The translations under genes and the position numbers were made by a program. Below, one piece after another: positions 31,863 to 44,213 of a stretch of DNA of 64,000 nt (positions are counted from its first letter, which is position 1; each line of letters starts with the position of its first letter). This DNA is from Nectonema munidae (lineage: Eukaryota > Nematomorpha > Nectonematoida > Nectonematidae), in contig JAUIRK010001006.1 in assembly GCA_030549495.1 (NCBI GenBank), positions 827,501-891,500 of the forward strand, read 5' to 3'. Under the pieces are notes generated by a model. The model was not told where the DNA came from. It did no database searches and worked only from the letters and a program-made list of their open reading frames with translations.

Positions 31863-34035
31863 AGGGTTACCAGATGAAAAAAAGAAAAAAGAGGACATAA
31901 AAATATTTTCAACGAAAAAATCCGGAAAAACCGGACATGCTAAAGTAGGCAAAATTTAAAAAAAATTTATTTTGCAGAGAAAATCAATACTTTTCTGAAG
32001 AAGATATACTTTTTAAAAGGTCTTGATTCTTCAGAAGATACCTATAAAACACCGCACAAGCTAACTTTTTGAAATTATAATTTATGATAAGAAGACTTCT
32101 TATAGTTTCAACTGATAAATTATTTCTCTTATATCGGTCCATTGGTGCTCCATCATTGAAAAAATTCTTTCCAGATTTGAACTATGGGCTTGAATTAAAA
32201 AACATATAACAATTATTGAAAGTTCTTAAAAATTTTCTTGTATTTGATGTTTCTTGAAAAACGTTAACCATTTTTCATTAGTTGATAAAGACAAAAACTT
32301 CGGCTTTTTTATTTCTTCATTCAAAAATTAGGTTAATAATACATATTCGTCAAATAGCTTGGCATCATCAACTTTGATGTTGTTTTGGTCCAAAAATTTT
32401 AATGATTTTGAAATATCTTCCCATAGTATGTTTTTCTTAAGAGTCATCCATTGAAAAACTGCAAACTTTTTAAGCGAAGACAGCCATGACTCCAAGTAAG
32501 AAACGCCTTCAGCATAAAATTTTTTAACATTCTTTTGAAATTTATTATATGAAGTTTCGTAGCCCTCTTCAATTTTTTTCCACCAAAACTTTAAGTTCTG
32601 AAGGTAAAAAGTTTTCATTTAAACGTTTCTCCAAAGATTCTAAAACTGCAGTGAAAATTTCATTGTTGTCAACAACAGTATTAGTAGAATTTTCTATTTT
32701 AGCAATGGAAGTATGAAATAAGTATGCTAAAAAACAAACCAGTTTCAAATAAATTTCGCTGAAAGGATGCTCAAAAAATTGTTTAAAGCAGTGGGAGCAT
32801 TGTTTTGAGATTGAAAATAAGACTTCAAAGCTTCAAACAAATCCAAAATTCTTTCAATAGCTGGAAACAAAGAAAGCCATCTTGTTTTACTGAAGGAGAG
32901 AATGTTTTTGAACTTCAAGTTTACAAATGGAACAAAAATCTTTTAGGTTTTCAGTTCTTACAGTGTATGTATGAAAGTAATAAAACAACTTTGTTACAAC
33001 TAATTCAATATCAATTTCTAAGGTATTTATAGCTTTATGAATAGCATTGTTTAAAACATGCGCTGGGCATCAGAAAGAAACTTAATTAAAATTACTAAGA
33101 TATCTTTGTAACTTGAAAAAAAACATTATTTTGGCCTTTATTATCTTTTCCTCCGAACATTGTATTGCAGTTATCGGCAGTAAAAGAAATACATTTTCTA
33201 TTAATACCGAATTTTTCTAGTGTATCAACAATATAATTGAATAATGTTTCAGCCTTTTCATTTGGAAAATTTTGTATTTCAATTACTTTTGATACAATAC
33301 CTTCTCCTTTCCAGTCAAAGTATTGAACAACCAATGGAACAACTTTTAAAGAATAATGATTGCTGATATCGACAGATATTCCATAAAACAATATTTCTTC
33401 TCTCATTATAGCTTTCAAACTAACTTTTAAAATATGAGGAGCAAAAACTTTGTTAATAATGGCAGATGTTTTTGTTCTAGAGCAGGCTATACTTTTAGCC
33501 GTCTCGGAATCTGTAAAAAGTTGCTTCATCAATAAAGAAGTGCATTCCATATTTCTAAAGCTACTTCCATGTTTAACACAATGATAAACCAAAGCTCCTT
33601 CAGCAGCGCATCTTAAATTTTGTATTTTATTATTTTTATCAATATAATCTGTCATTTTGATTTGAGTACTTGAATTTTGTAATGCGCTTTGGTGTTTAAC
33701 TGTGTTGATGTGCTTTTCTATGTCACCAGCCCCCTTTTTGCTGATTGAAATAAATGTTGAGTTTTGACACAATAAACATTCTACTTCACTTTTATTTTTT
33801 CCTTCTTTCAAAAATTCGTACTTTTTTGCAAGACTTTGATTAAAAATACATTCTCTTTTGGGCATCAGAAACTAGTTAAAAAAGAAGAATATACGACATT
33901 TTATTTTCAGATTGGAACAAATTGAAAAAATTAAATATCCGGACATTTTAAAGATCAAAAAATAACCGGACAGAATTATTTTTTTCTCGAAAAAATTCGG
34001 ACAAATCCGGCTTTTTCCGGACGTCTGGCCACCCT
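31863..34035 (-). mobile_element. hAT transposon with terminal repeats and target duplication
   Basis: Left end AGGGTTACCAGATG and right end (reverse complement) AGGGTGGCCAGACG are hAT-like termini. Subterminal CCGGACA / TCCGG clusters occur at both ends. ATATGATGT is found on each side (31854-31862 and 34036-34044), an 8-bp target duplication plus one matching base. It lies only 177 bases upstream of the GW182 exon 31422-31686. Confidence 0.88.
32328..33865 (-). pseudogene. hAT transposase with BED-like finger, broken C-terminal half
   Basis: The first 256 codons (33865-33095) are open: MPKRECIFNQSLAKKYEFL, then a BED-like Cys/His finger VECLLCQ...DIEKHINTVKH; RNMECTSLLMKQLFTDSE; the RNase-H-like core FYGISVDISNHYSLKVVPLV with the first catalytic Asp; and CISFTADNCNTMFGG with the second. 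The continuation is split into several frames: KTRWLSLFPAIERIL near 32890, FKQFFEHPFSEIYLKLV near 32780, and a stretch ending about 32328. The dimerisation domain is incomplete. It is the only transposase in the element 31863-34035. Confidence 0.82.
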
Positions 34036-34149
34036 ATATGATGTATCTAATTATATTGAACCATTAATTGAAACAACAAAGTTATTGATCAAATCAAAAA
34101 AGATGTATCAAAATCAAACAACGAATTATTATATTATACTGCATGATTC

Positions 34150-35850
34150 GTTAGTTTCAACATTATGCAAATTGTGTAAAGGAAAAAAAGAAAATTTTTT
34201 GAAGCAGAAGATATGACCGAAAAGATCATATAATTGCTGAACTATATTGCTAAAGTGTCAAATGTAGATAATCGTTATGGGGGAAAGAAGTTGCAAAACT
34301 CATATCGTGGCATATTCAATGTGAAAAGAGCTATTAAGAAAGCAGATCCTGAAAGCTATAAATTTCAAAGAGATTAACAAAGATAGATGTTCAACGTCAT
34401 AAATCATCAGCAAAGCATTGATATCAAAAGCACAAGCGAAAAATGCAGATAGAAAATTTAAAGCCCCTGAGTTAAGCCATCTATGTTGTGGAGCGAGTTG
34501 AGTAGTAACAACGTATGCTTAACTCCTCTTTCTGCATTATCATTGGTTACACAGATATTAGATATAACGTTGCGTGCATTAATAAAGGATATATCATCTT
34601 TCCACTTTTCAACTTCCAAAGAATTCATTTAGATTCAAATGCTTTAAGAAAGTTTCTTAAAAAAGACCAAGAAGACTTTCCAGCCAGATGATTCAATAAC
34701 TCCTTTACTGGCCTTTTCTTTTTTGGGGAATAAAGGTTTTCCATATCCTGTACCTTTGTATATTGTCTTTGACTAAAATTTAAAAGATTTCAAACTTTCC
34801 ACAATTTTCCTTTTTTTTTGACTGATATCAACTTTTTCACTGGATATTGGTATACATTTTTCACTAGGTACCAAAGATGGTTCATAAAAATTTATTTTAT
34901 CATAGAGTTTTATTCTTCTATAAATTAATTAATCACCATCAAGTCGTATCTTCTTCAGGAATCCTTGCAGTATACCACCACGGAAAATAGGTAAGGGTAC
35001 AAAAATTAATGAAAGACTATTTTTTGATTTGATCTGATGATAAAAAGTCTTTTGAAATTTCTTCCGATATTTTTTTTAACATAACAATTTTTAAAGAATG
35101 AATAATAATTATAACCATGCATAATAGAACCTGGTACTCTAAATTTTACAAAACTTTTTTTACCATCAAGATACATGAGGCTTATGAAGAAGTTCTTTGT
35201 ACTATTTCTAAAAAAAATTGTAACATTTTTATCTTTACTTCCTTCAAACGCATGTTGGAGACAAAGGTCTAGTGTTAAGAATTTGACAAACTCTTTACAA
35301 CCCCATTTTTCAAGCAAATCTACAGAAACACTTTAGAGCATTTCTCCTCCTTTGTTTTCCCCATATGGATTTATTAAAGGCACTCCAAGTAACTTACCCA
35401 TGCCGTTGTTTGAAGCAACAACAGGCATTCGCTCCTCGTAATTACCGGTTTCTTTTATAACTTCAACTTTATATTTATAAGCTTGGCAAGGATGTAGATT
35501 TATTTTGCATGCATCACCTTTTTCTTTAGCAGACGTTGTTGGCGAAACATCATTTATTAAACTGCATTTTCTTTTTTAATATCGTGTAGTACATATATTC
35601 CTAATTCCACTTTTTTTACATCTTTTATGAGATCTTGTATTTAAAAACATTTGTATTTTCTTGTAAATCTTCTTCATCATCGCTATCTACAAATTTTTTT
35701 AGACATTCCTTTTTTCTTTTCAATGCAAGCTTTTTGTCTATTTTTTGTTGTTGAATCAACGAAAATTTTTTAACATCTCCACTACCATAAGAAGCTTTTT
35801 TATCACCAATCATTCTTTCTAAAAACAAATATCAGCATCAATTTCTTTTT
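34150..35850 (-). pseudogene. Second copy of the uncharacterised transposase-like family
   Basis: On the - strand, in order: MFLERMIGDKKASYGSGDVK; KKECLKKFVDSDDEED; the region near 35440-35340 with RMPVVASNNGMGKLLGVPLI; LLEKWGCKEFVKFLTLD at about 35315; KKSFVKFRVPGSIMHG near 35170; and VTNDNAEREVK near 34540. These line up with GKNVEKLLATPSCH, FRSPGAYHRGM and VVNDTAERAV of 23194-25286. The CRHH region is deleted. The protein is broken in many places; no terminal repeats were located. Confidence 0.5.
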
Positions 35851-36179
35851 TTTCAAAAGCAGTTTTCCCAAGTTTTTGACCAAAATGGCATTGTTTTACA
35901 TAATTTACTTTTGAATTCTAAAATCTTTTTATTTTGATGTTTTTCAACTTTAAATTTCTTTATTTTGCTATATCAGATTAAAATAGAAGAACTTTTTGAT
36001 AAATTTTATTATTCTTAATGGCTAAAAAATAAAATATGACGACCCACACTTGAAATGTCGTTTTCCTGCATTAAAGTCTAGTGGGGAAGACTTGTACTTT
36101 GTGTTCTCAAGTGTTAGTATCCACTTTTTAAAAGCCTGTCCAAAATATGTTTTTCTGAAATATCTCATAAAGATTTTTC

Positions 36180-36415
36180 GATTGAAATGGGAGAGTTCTG
36201 TGCTTGCAAAGATTGCTCTGAAAGTTTATTCGATTTGCCAATACATGTGAGTGTGAACAAGCGTTTTTCACACTACTACTTGTCATTGAAATCAAATTGC
36301 GGAACAGTTTGGAAGTGAGATATGATGCGAGAGTTGCATTGGCCAACAATTGGTTTAGACAAAGAAGATGCTCTTTGGAGATGGATTGTTCAGACAATTT
36401 TTGAATAAACAATTA
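36180..36415 (+). pseudogene. hAT dimerisation-domain fragment
   Basis: Over two frames it reads CEQAFFTLLLVIEIKLRNSL and EVRYDARVALANNWFRQRR, matching the CEQAFS-LL-IK-K-RN-L and DLRVAL blocks at the C-terminus of ZBED5/SCAND3-like hAT transposases. Only this end is present. Confidence 0.55.
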
Positions 36416-36773
36416 TGTCGATATTTTAGTACAGTAATTTATTTCTTGATTTATATTTTTTAAAGGATACTCCGAGCTATTAAAAGATTATAGTTAAACC
36501 GCTACACCGAACATTTTTAGAAAGTTTGTGAGCAACTCTTCAAGCTCAACAAGAGAACAAAATCATTCATATATGATAGATTACTACTCATCAGATGTAA
36601 TTAAGTCGTTATCCCTTCTTATTGTCATTTACCAGTTATTTAAACGGAAGTTCACAGTCTACCTGTATAGTCTATTAGATATGCTATATTCTAACCGAGT
36701 GAAGGTTTTATACGACGATTAAAAATGATTTCTTTTGTGAATATTAAGGGAGTTTTTTTTGATTGAACAGATT

Positions 36774-36905
36774 TTATATTTGCCGTTCGAAGGTTAAACA
36801 TCTCTGTCTTCTAAAGACCATATGGAAAGGGTTGTGTTCGAGGACTCATTGGTAATACAGTCACACTGTACTGAAATACATTGTTGCTTAAAATTAAACC
36901 TAAAC
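36774..36905 (+). repeat. Possible tRNA-derived SINE
   Basis: TTGCCGTTCGAAGGTTAAAC could be an A box and GGGTTGTGTTCGAGGACTC a B box about 45 bases downstream, the spacing of a pol III promoter. No second copy was seen in the window, so the call is weak. Confidence 0.3.
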
Positions 36906-38894
36906 ATTTTTAGAAACGAAATGTTACCAAGCTTGATTAGTAACACAGAAAAAGAGATAATCATTTTATAAAATCTTCATATTCTAACTACACATATATT
37001 CAGTCAATAAAGTAAATTGTTTGAAAATTTATTTAGGATATGGGTCTATGAATTGACAGGTATGTAGCTGTGAATATTTAATTTGGCCGTTTTAAATAGA
37101 AATTGAAGGTTTAAAATTATATAAATTAGCTATTCCAATCCTTAAGTTATACGCTAAAAAAGAGAAAATATAAAATTACATGAAAATGTATACAATTCTA
37201 ATATATTTCAAAGGAGTTTCAGATTGGCAAAATAAATCACAGGGCCTAACTCCCTTACCACTTTATCGATGGGCTTGGTTATAGTATTAATAGGCATAAA
37301 CATTTTAAGCTTCAAATTATAGTTATTATATAGTTATGTGCTATAAAAATATTTGCTTCGCTCAGAAATAAATGGGCTCTTATTCAAATGACTGGCTACA
37401 TTACTGCTTCTCATCAAATATAGCTCAAATTTGCAGTATTTTAACAAAGAAGTGGACGTTAATGAAAGAAAAAAATATTTTAGATATTTATTCTAAGACT
37501 TAAAACAAGAAAAAGTAATATCGAAAATCTACTCACAAGACAAACAAGTCAAATAAAACTATAAAAAAGATATATAATTCAGAAAACTTGGATTAACCAA
37601 GATCATAAAATTAACTCATATACTTTAGAAAAATGTTAATAAAAATATTAATTAGGAAGGAGCCAAAAGATAATTAAGATATTTATGGAAAATGAGAATG
37701 CACAAAATTCTTTATCCGGCCTGAGACAAACACATATCGAGTGTAACGTAGTATATTCCATTGTGCAAAATAATTTCCTTAAAAATTTACCCATTAGACC
37801 TATCAATTACCATTATCAGAAGAGGCTGAACAGCACAAAAAAATTATGAATGAAAATTATTTATTGCTTTTATGTTTTATTAGCAAAAAATTGAAATTAT
37901 GTTAAGCTATTTAGCAATATTAGACTGTTATTGCATTGAAAAATGAAGTATGTGAAGGGATAAATCCTAAAATTAAAAAAATAGTAGTGCATTGAATCTC
38001 AAATTCCTGATCGGGGGATCATCGGAAAATTGAGGTTCCGCGTTCGCTTCTCCTTCTTGGAAATAACATGTTTATATATATGGTGTCATCATTATTATGA
38101 AAAAAGAATACTATTGGTGGTGTCTTGGAGTGCAGATGTTGATTGGCGAGAAATCAATGAGATGAAGTTTTGACACTGTACAATCTGTTGCCTAATTTCG
38201 TTTACTTTGAAATTGAGCTTAAGAAGGAAAAGTATATGAAAAGGCAAAAAGTATCAAAATTTAGTTCAAAAAAGTGTAATATTTAAAGACACGAATAAAA
38301 TAGCCATATTTTATATTTCTCAAACGTATCTATCTCTCCATATGACTAAATACAAGATAAACAGATTTGTATCCCAAGTCTGATACTTCAATTAATTTAG
38401 CAAATACACCTTCGTTTCCATCTTCGGATTCAAAGATGAAAGTGTTGTCATGATAAGAAATGAATGCTCTCGCCCACACTCACATTATTAGGGAGCGAAA
38501 AAAAGGTTGAACCGTTGGAATGAGGTTGGGGTGAAGGGGACACAGGACACCTAGATGTGCGCAGCCCTTGAGTCATGGCCGTTCACAGTAACGAGCAAAG
38601 AATAAAAATATTATATCTCTTATTATAAGAAAAAAAAACGAAATTCGAGATTATGGGAAATATCATTTCCTGTATTTAGAGAGGACATGAAGAAAAGGAA
38701 TCTCAAGTTCGAAGATGCTAAGATGAGAAGAAGATGGAGAAGTCGCTACAAGATCATGGTCGAACTTGGCTCGCCAGGACAAAGACCTGCTCCTTTTGAG
38801 AGCGAATGAATGAATGATGATGATGATGATGATGAATAAGATAAGAATAAAATTATAACAAAGGTATATAAGTGTATTAGAAAAAAAATATTTT
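36906..38894 (-). other. gw: GW182 intron sequence, no gene seen
   Basis: AT-rich intron with a TGATGA simple repeat at 38814-38833. A 118-codon open frame at 38663-39019 includes that simple repeat and a hydrophobic run it creates; it has no family resemblance and is not called. Confidence 0.5.
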
Positions 38895-41111
38895 TTATTC
38901 GGCACTGGGACGCACATAAGCCACTTAGGGGACTGACGAAAATTGGCCTTTATGAGCAGGTAGCCTTTATATCCAGGTTGATTAGTATGGCCGACAAAAT
39001 TATAAATAATTAAACACATGAAAATAAATGTATTTAAAACAAAACTTTTATTAATTATTCTTTCAATTATTCATATCTATTAAATGTCTTTTTTTTTTGG
39101 AAAAAAACACCAATTTGCATTTGTTTTCTTTGTTTACAGATGTTCATTGCTTCAATCGTTGCCTGGATGTCCAAAAGTTACTCTAGTACATCATGTCGAT
39201 CAGCAAACTTCATGTAGTTGATAACGTCCTTCAGTCCAGATTGGCACTTTGACCAATTTGGAGGTGATCATTTCTTCTTTGGTAGCTTCTGGCTCAGAAA
39301 TATCATCATCTGTAGATTCATCTGAAGTGTTGTGGCTAAGTACTGTAACTGCAGGAACGTCCAACTGTGTTGTAGCCACTTCATTACCTATCTTAACAAG
39401 ATCTCTAAATTCACAGCGAAACAAATTGGTAGAGAGCTTGAGAGCCATAAATGGAAGTTTAACATAATCCAAGTCACCATCCTTCGTAGATGTAGAAGGC
39501 GCCAGTTTCAGATTCTCATTGGAGAGAGGAGTGTCTATCACACCAAAGCCACATGATTTGAAGCATTTTTGAATAGTGGTAGCCTCGACTGCTTTCCAAC
39601 AAGAGTTAACCAATAAATGTCATCAAGGACGGAAATCTCCTTTAAGATTTGGCTGCCGCAATTTGTTTTGTTTTCCTCCATGGGAGGACAAACTGCAACT
39701 GTCGGGAACGAGGAACAATAACACGTTTCTCTTTTGGCGACGCATGCGATTGTTGAAGGATTTCAGCCAATCAATAAACAGATAGCTAGTATTGGAAATG
39801 TAGGTAACAGGCAAAGATTTGACATCAAGATTCTTGAAGCAGCGAGGCTTAGCAGATTTACCGATCACCAGTAGTGTGTACTTTTCGCCTGTCGTACAAG
39901 CGCAAAGTGCTATAGTCAATCGTTTTTTTTGACATTTTGTCACCACGACATGGTGTGCCTTTCACGTGAAATGTTTTTTTGTTGGTTGTTGCGCATTAAA
40001 TCAGACCGGTCTCGTTCATGTTAAAGATGTCTACTGGTGTGTAGTCTTCATACAGCTTGGGGATTTTTGCTTTCCAATCACTAACGATTTTTTCGCTGAC
40101 GTCACCACTTTCACCGATGACCAAATGCAATGTTATGGCGTTTTAAAAAGGGCGCTAACCAACCATTTGAACCTTTAAATTCGTCATTGCCAAGTTGTTT
40201 TGCAAATTCAAGTGCTTTTTGTTTTAATAGTGCACCAGTAATCATGATTCTCCGAGAAGATGCATTACAAAACCATTCCCAGCACATTCTATTGATTTCC
40301 TCATTGCCAGTTTTTCTAGATTTGCGCTTGCGCTCACTTGAAACATTGGATTCATAATCGGCTAACACTTCTGCTTTGCGTTTCACAAAATTTTGAATCT
40401 GAGTGCGCCCTACACCTAATTCATCTGCTATTTTTCGAGCACGTTTGCCATTATCACTGAGATTTACAACTTTCACACGATCTTCGAGTGTCAATGTCGT
40501 CCGTTTTGGCGTAGCCATTGTGTATAGTATGGAAATTAAATGTAGAATTAAATGCTATAGAAACGGTAGCTATTTATACAAATGTCTTGCTTTGTTAATT
40601 GAATAGAAAAAATTCACTGCATAAAATAATTGTTGTTCAGTTAATGAAAATAGAAAGCATATGTTATTATTGGTAAATACGAAATTGTTGCATTTCACCC
40701 TAAGTGACTGAGTCAGAGTTAGAAAGAGAGAAAGATAATTTATGACGCCAACATTGACTGAAGAGTACTATGATTTTGCAGTGCAAAGATTCCTTTAGTT
40801 TACATTACTTTTGTTCTTTATGTTTCTACTCATGGGAGAATGTGTCTCCCAATGAGCACTATCACAATTCATACCACATGACATGCGCTTATCTCACAGT
40901 TAATTGGCGTGCTGGTGCCCTGCAGATCTGGGGCTAATAACGGCCGCTATTTAGCAGGTATAATATGAACGTCTGGGAACTCGAATGAGCAGCCGTTGGT
41001 GGCGTTGTGCAGGTGGCCGTTGACAATGTGATTCTATACGGGACCGTTTCAAGATGGCTTTTAAGAGCAGGTGACCGTTCTAAGCATGTGGCCGCTTGAG
41101 CAGATTTAACT
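38895..41111 (-). mobile_element. Tigger/pogo transposon
   Basis: On the - strand the right end reads CAGTTAAATCTGCTCAAGCG at about 41111, followed by GGCCACATGCTTAGAACGG and repeated GGCCACCTGC-type subterminal motifs. At the left end GGCTACCTGCTCATAAAGGC occurs in inverted context near 38960. The left tip is decayed. It contains a CENP-B-type transposase. Confidence 0.7.
39200..40518 (-). pseudogene. Tigger/pogo transposase (CENP-B HTH + DDE), broken
   Basis: Open N-terminal piece 40518-40111: MATPKRTTLTLEDRVKVVNL, the psq/CENP-B helix-turn-helix with RKIADELGVGRTQIQNFVKR, then the second HTH with GNDEFKGSNGWLAPFLKRHN. The DDE part follows in another frame: FNMNETGLI (family F-N-x-D-E-T-G-L; the first catalytic Asp is Asn), KRLTIALCACTTGEKYTLLV, IGKSAKPRCFKNLD and MRRQKRNVLLFL, where the second Asp should follow but sequence diverges. 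The C-terminal piece 39613-39200 begins MVNSCWKAVEATTIQKCFKS, the usual Tigger end with an acidic tail. At least two frame breaks; inactive. Confidence 0.8.
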
Positions 41112-41988
41112 GTACATAGAGTGTAAAGGAGAAGAAAAGTAATCATAAAAAGCGCTTTTATGAGAAATTCATTTATCATTCTAATTTTTTAATTTATATT
41201 TTTTGGCTCTTGTATAAATTTAATTAAAATAACTTAATTATTTTTTAAAAAAAGAATAAAATACCAAATAGTCAAATTGATTGTTATAGATTTAAAAAAT
41301 TTTGTTTAAATTTTTAATTTTTTTAAACTTCGATCAATCCAATCGATAAAATGCAATCTAATCTTATTCAAGAACGCTTTAAAAGCGCTACAATTTTAAC
41401 TAAAAATATATGCTATTTTGATTCAAATTCAAATATTTCTTTGATGGAATGAAATCGGCTACTTTTTTGAGAAAATTTTACTGAATTATTTTATACAAGA
41501 GGAATATTTGAACCCAAACACGCACCTGTTTCAGATCTTTAATCAAGAAATAGGGTATTTTTAAATTAAAAAAAATGAATAGAAATAAAAATACTAACCG
41601 ATTTAAAGCTCAAAACAACTCAAATAGCTGGGCTAAAAAATGAAACTATTCATATCTCAAAAAACAAGTATTTGGAACAATGAAAAGCTCTAAAAAGGAA
41701 ATTCCACATTCTTATAATTTAAAACAAAAATTTTCCAAGAAAAGGAGTGTTACATCGTATAAGCAATATCTGTGTTCACATTTTAGGTTCTATACATGAG
41801 AGCGTATTTAGTCATTCTTAAAAAACCTTAGACAGTGAATATTATAGGAAAATTTTGTGCAACATGCTTGATATAAAAGCAATCAATGCATGGATTATAA
41901 AGATCCTTTGAAAAAAAATATACAAAATTAAGGGTTAACTTACAAATAAGGTGACATATAAAAAAGGGAAAATATCAAAGATGAAATA
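41112..41988 (-). other. gw: GW182 intron sequence between two Tigger elements
   Basis: AT-rich; no gene, RNA or repeat recognised. Confidence 0.5.
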
Positions 41989-43421
41989 CAGTAGAACTCC
42001 TCCCTACGGTTACTCCTGGACAGCGGTCAAGTATAGTCCCGAATTCTTTTATATTTCTATATATTACATAATTGTTGAGTATAGCGGTCACCCCCGTATT
42101 GCGTATTACGGTCACCTATTAGCGCATATTTTTGTCAAAACGGACAAATTATCTTTTTTCTGTTGCCCTATTGATATACAGTTATAGAAGCATTATGATT
42201 ACCCTCTTGTGTTTATGCTGTGAACATTATATGATAGGATAAGTAGTAGTGGTAGTATAGCACAAACACATATAAAGCAATCTTAGTAAGCTCGTTATAG
42301 GAAGATTTCAGAAGCCACGTTGTTTTAAAAAGATTCCTCATGAAGCTTTCCCTGTTTTATGGAAATCCAATAAAAAAGCTGGATGGTTGCTGAAATTTAC
42401 CGTGAATGGTTGCTTGAATTTGACAAGCTGATGCAAAAGCAAAAACGCAATGTTTTGTTGTTTGTAGACAACGCTCCTGGCCATCCAAAATATGTTAAGA
42501 CGAAAAATAAAAAAGTTATTTTCTTTCCTGCTAATTGTACCTGAGTTCTACAACCTCTTGATCAGGGCATAATTCATACATTTAAACGTTATTATCGAAA
42601 AAAAACCTCTCATTTCCATTATCATAAGAACAGAAAAATATGAAAAATTTTCCCTCCACTCAATTACTGTTTTAAAAGCCACTGAATGGATAGCGGACTC
42701 TGTTAAAGATATCAAGCCCTCTACATTTGAGGCTTGTTTTTGCAAAAGTGGTTTTGGTGTTCTAGCACAATCTTTGAATCTTGAACAGGGCATTAAAGAA
42801 GTCTCTCAGCGCTGTGAAATAGAAAACCATATGACAGACACGGAATTCATTTCAATTGATGATGATTTACCGGTCGTTGAAGAACTCACTGGTACATGGG
42901 AAGCAGATTTAGTACAAGACATCCTCGGTGAAAATTCATCAGATCCGGAGGCTTTAATAATAAATGGCTTGGTGAGAGTGAATGTTCTATAAAAAATCTT
43001 TCTGGAGCTCTAACCTTTGCAATCGATCTTAAAAAGTTTGCACTTAAAAGAGGAATGTTACAAAGCTATGATCTTGCACGGAAACTGGAAAAAGACATTG
43101 AGCAAGTAATGGTTTTAGGACAGCTAGCAAAAAAGCCTACCTACTTTAATAAAATGTAAAATTAGTACCTGTTTTTTGCAAAATAAAAATAACTTTCTAG
43201 ATTTTACTTTTTTTATTTCTCTGTGACATTTTAAGTTTATTTTTCAATTTTTTTACTATGTAATAATATAAAGAAGAGAAAAAAATATAAATGTTTTTGA
43301 TTGATTATAACAGTTATCCTTTTACTCTCAAATAACATAACTACTCCTCGAATGAGGTCAATCCTAAATAACGGTCAAAAGACTGGGTCCCTATGGTGAC
43401 TTCATTAGAGGAGTTCTACTG
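41989..43421 (+). mobile_element. Tigger/pogo element with TA target duplication, internally deleted
   Basis: Ends CAGTAGAACTCCTC at 41989 and its inverse at 43421, perfect over 14 bases, flanked by TA on both sides. The second half carries the C-terminal part of a pogo-like transposase on the + strand. Confidence 0.9.
42299..43160 (+). pseudogene. Tigger/pogo transposase C-terminal part
   Basis: Begins GRFQKPRCFKKIPHEAFPVL, then after frame changes REWLLEFDKLMQKQKRNVLL, FVDNAPGHPK with the second catalytic Asp, VIFFPANCT and VLQPLDQGIIHTFKRYYRK. These are Tigger DDE-domain landmarks. The HTH domains and the first Asp are deleted. The tail includes an acidic stretch with EELTGTWEADLVQDILG at 42870-42930. 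Confidence 0.8.
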
Positions 43422-43608
43422 TATATATTTTTTTTATAAATATTTCTTAGGCGTTTGTTTCTTAAATAAACTTTAAAAAAGTCAAGTATATCTTATGAAA
43501 TGTTTTGGTCTTTTTAGGCATAAAAAGTTTCACCTCGTTCAAGTGTTGAGGATCTGTAAGCGGTAAAACCTGAAGGAAGATTCTAAGGAAGTAGAAAGGA
43601 GCTTATAC

Positions 43609-44213
43609 CTGTTCCACTTGTTGGCGAATAGCAAGTGAGGAATTCTTCTTCCCTGTAGAAAGTAGTGCTTGTAATTGAAACTGCATATTATGCATAACTT
43701 TTTGATGAGCGAGAAGCTGTTGGAGGGCAAAGAGACACGCCGGACTCAATGGTTGACTCAGAATCATGGGATTGATGAGGCCTGAGTTGATGGCCAAGCG
43801 AATTTGATCCAACTGCTGTTGGAAAAAGGCTGAAGAAGTGAGTAGCTGTTTAGGGGTGGCAGAATTAATACTCGAGGGAAGAGTGGTGTTGGAATTTGGG
43901 ATGGAGTACACGTTCATACTGGTTGATATGGTAGTGAGACTAGCCGCAACACCGGTGCTACATAAATCCTTAACACCTTGACTACTGGTAGCGGACGAGA
44001 TAGAGAGAAGTGAGGATTGCTGGAGAATGTTATTATTACTGCTGTCAGCACTGGAAGAAAAAGAACAGTTTTGATGGTCCACAAAGGACGATGATGATAT
44101 CGTTTTAGGATTAGAGGAGGAAATGCTTAAAGATTTGAAATTAGAATCTAAAGAATTTAAATGCAAATTTTGAGCGACTTGAGGAAGCATGCGAGCAGAT
44201 GCTACCATATTAT
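43609..44213 (-). CDS. gw: GW182/TNRC6 exon with Q-rich region
   Basis: Acceptor TATTTAG (44214-44220), donor CAG|GTATAAG (43608). It encodes a Ser/Asn-rich stretch (SLSISSSNPK, DSSNNNILQQ, TLPSSINSATPKQLL) followed by FQQQLDQIRLAINSGLINPM, ILSQPLSPACLFALQQLLAH and MQFQLQAL. This is the QQIQLAVQAGLL-P-ILNQPLAPQTL-LLNQLL block that follows the UBA domain in GW182/TNRC6. It starts with 2 bases of a split codon, while the upstream exon 53574-53975 ends in phase 0, so at least one short exon (probably the UBA) lies between them. Confidence 0.88.

Noticed and set aside
38663-39019. 118-codon - strand frame with a hydrophobic run
   Set aside because: The run is made by an ATC/TGATGA simple repeat and the rest matches no family.
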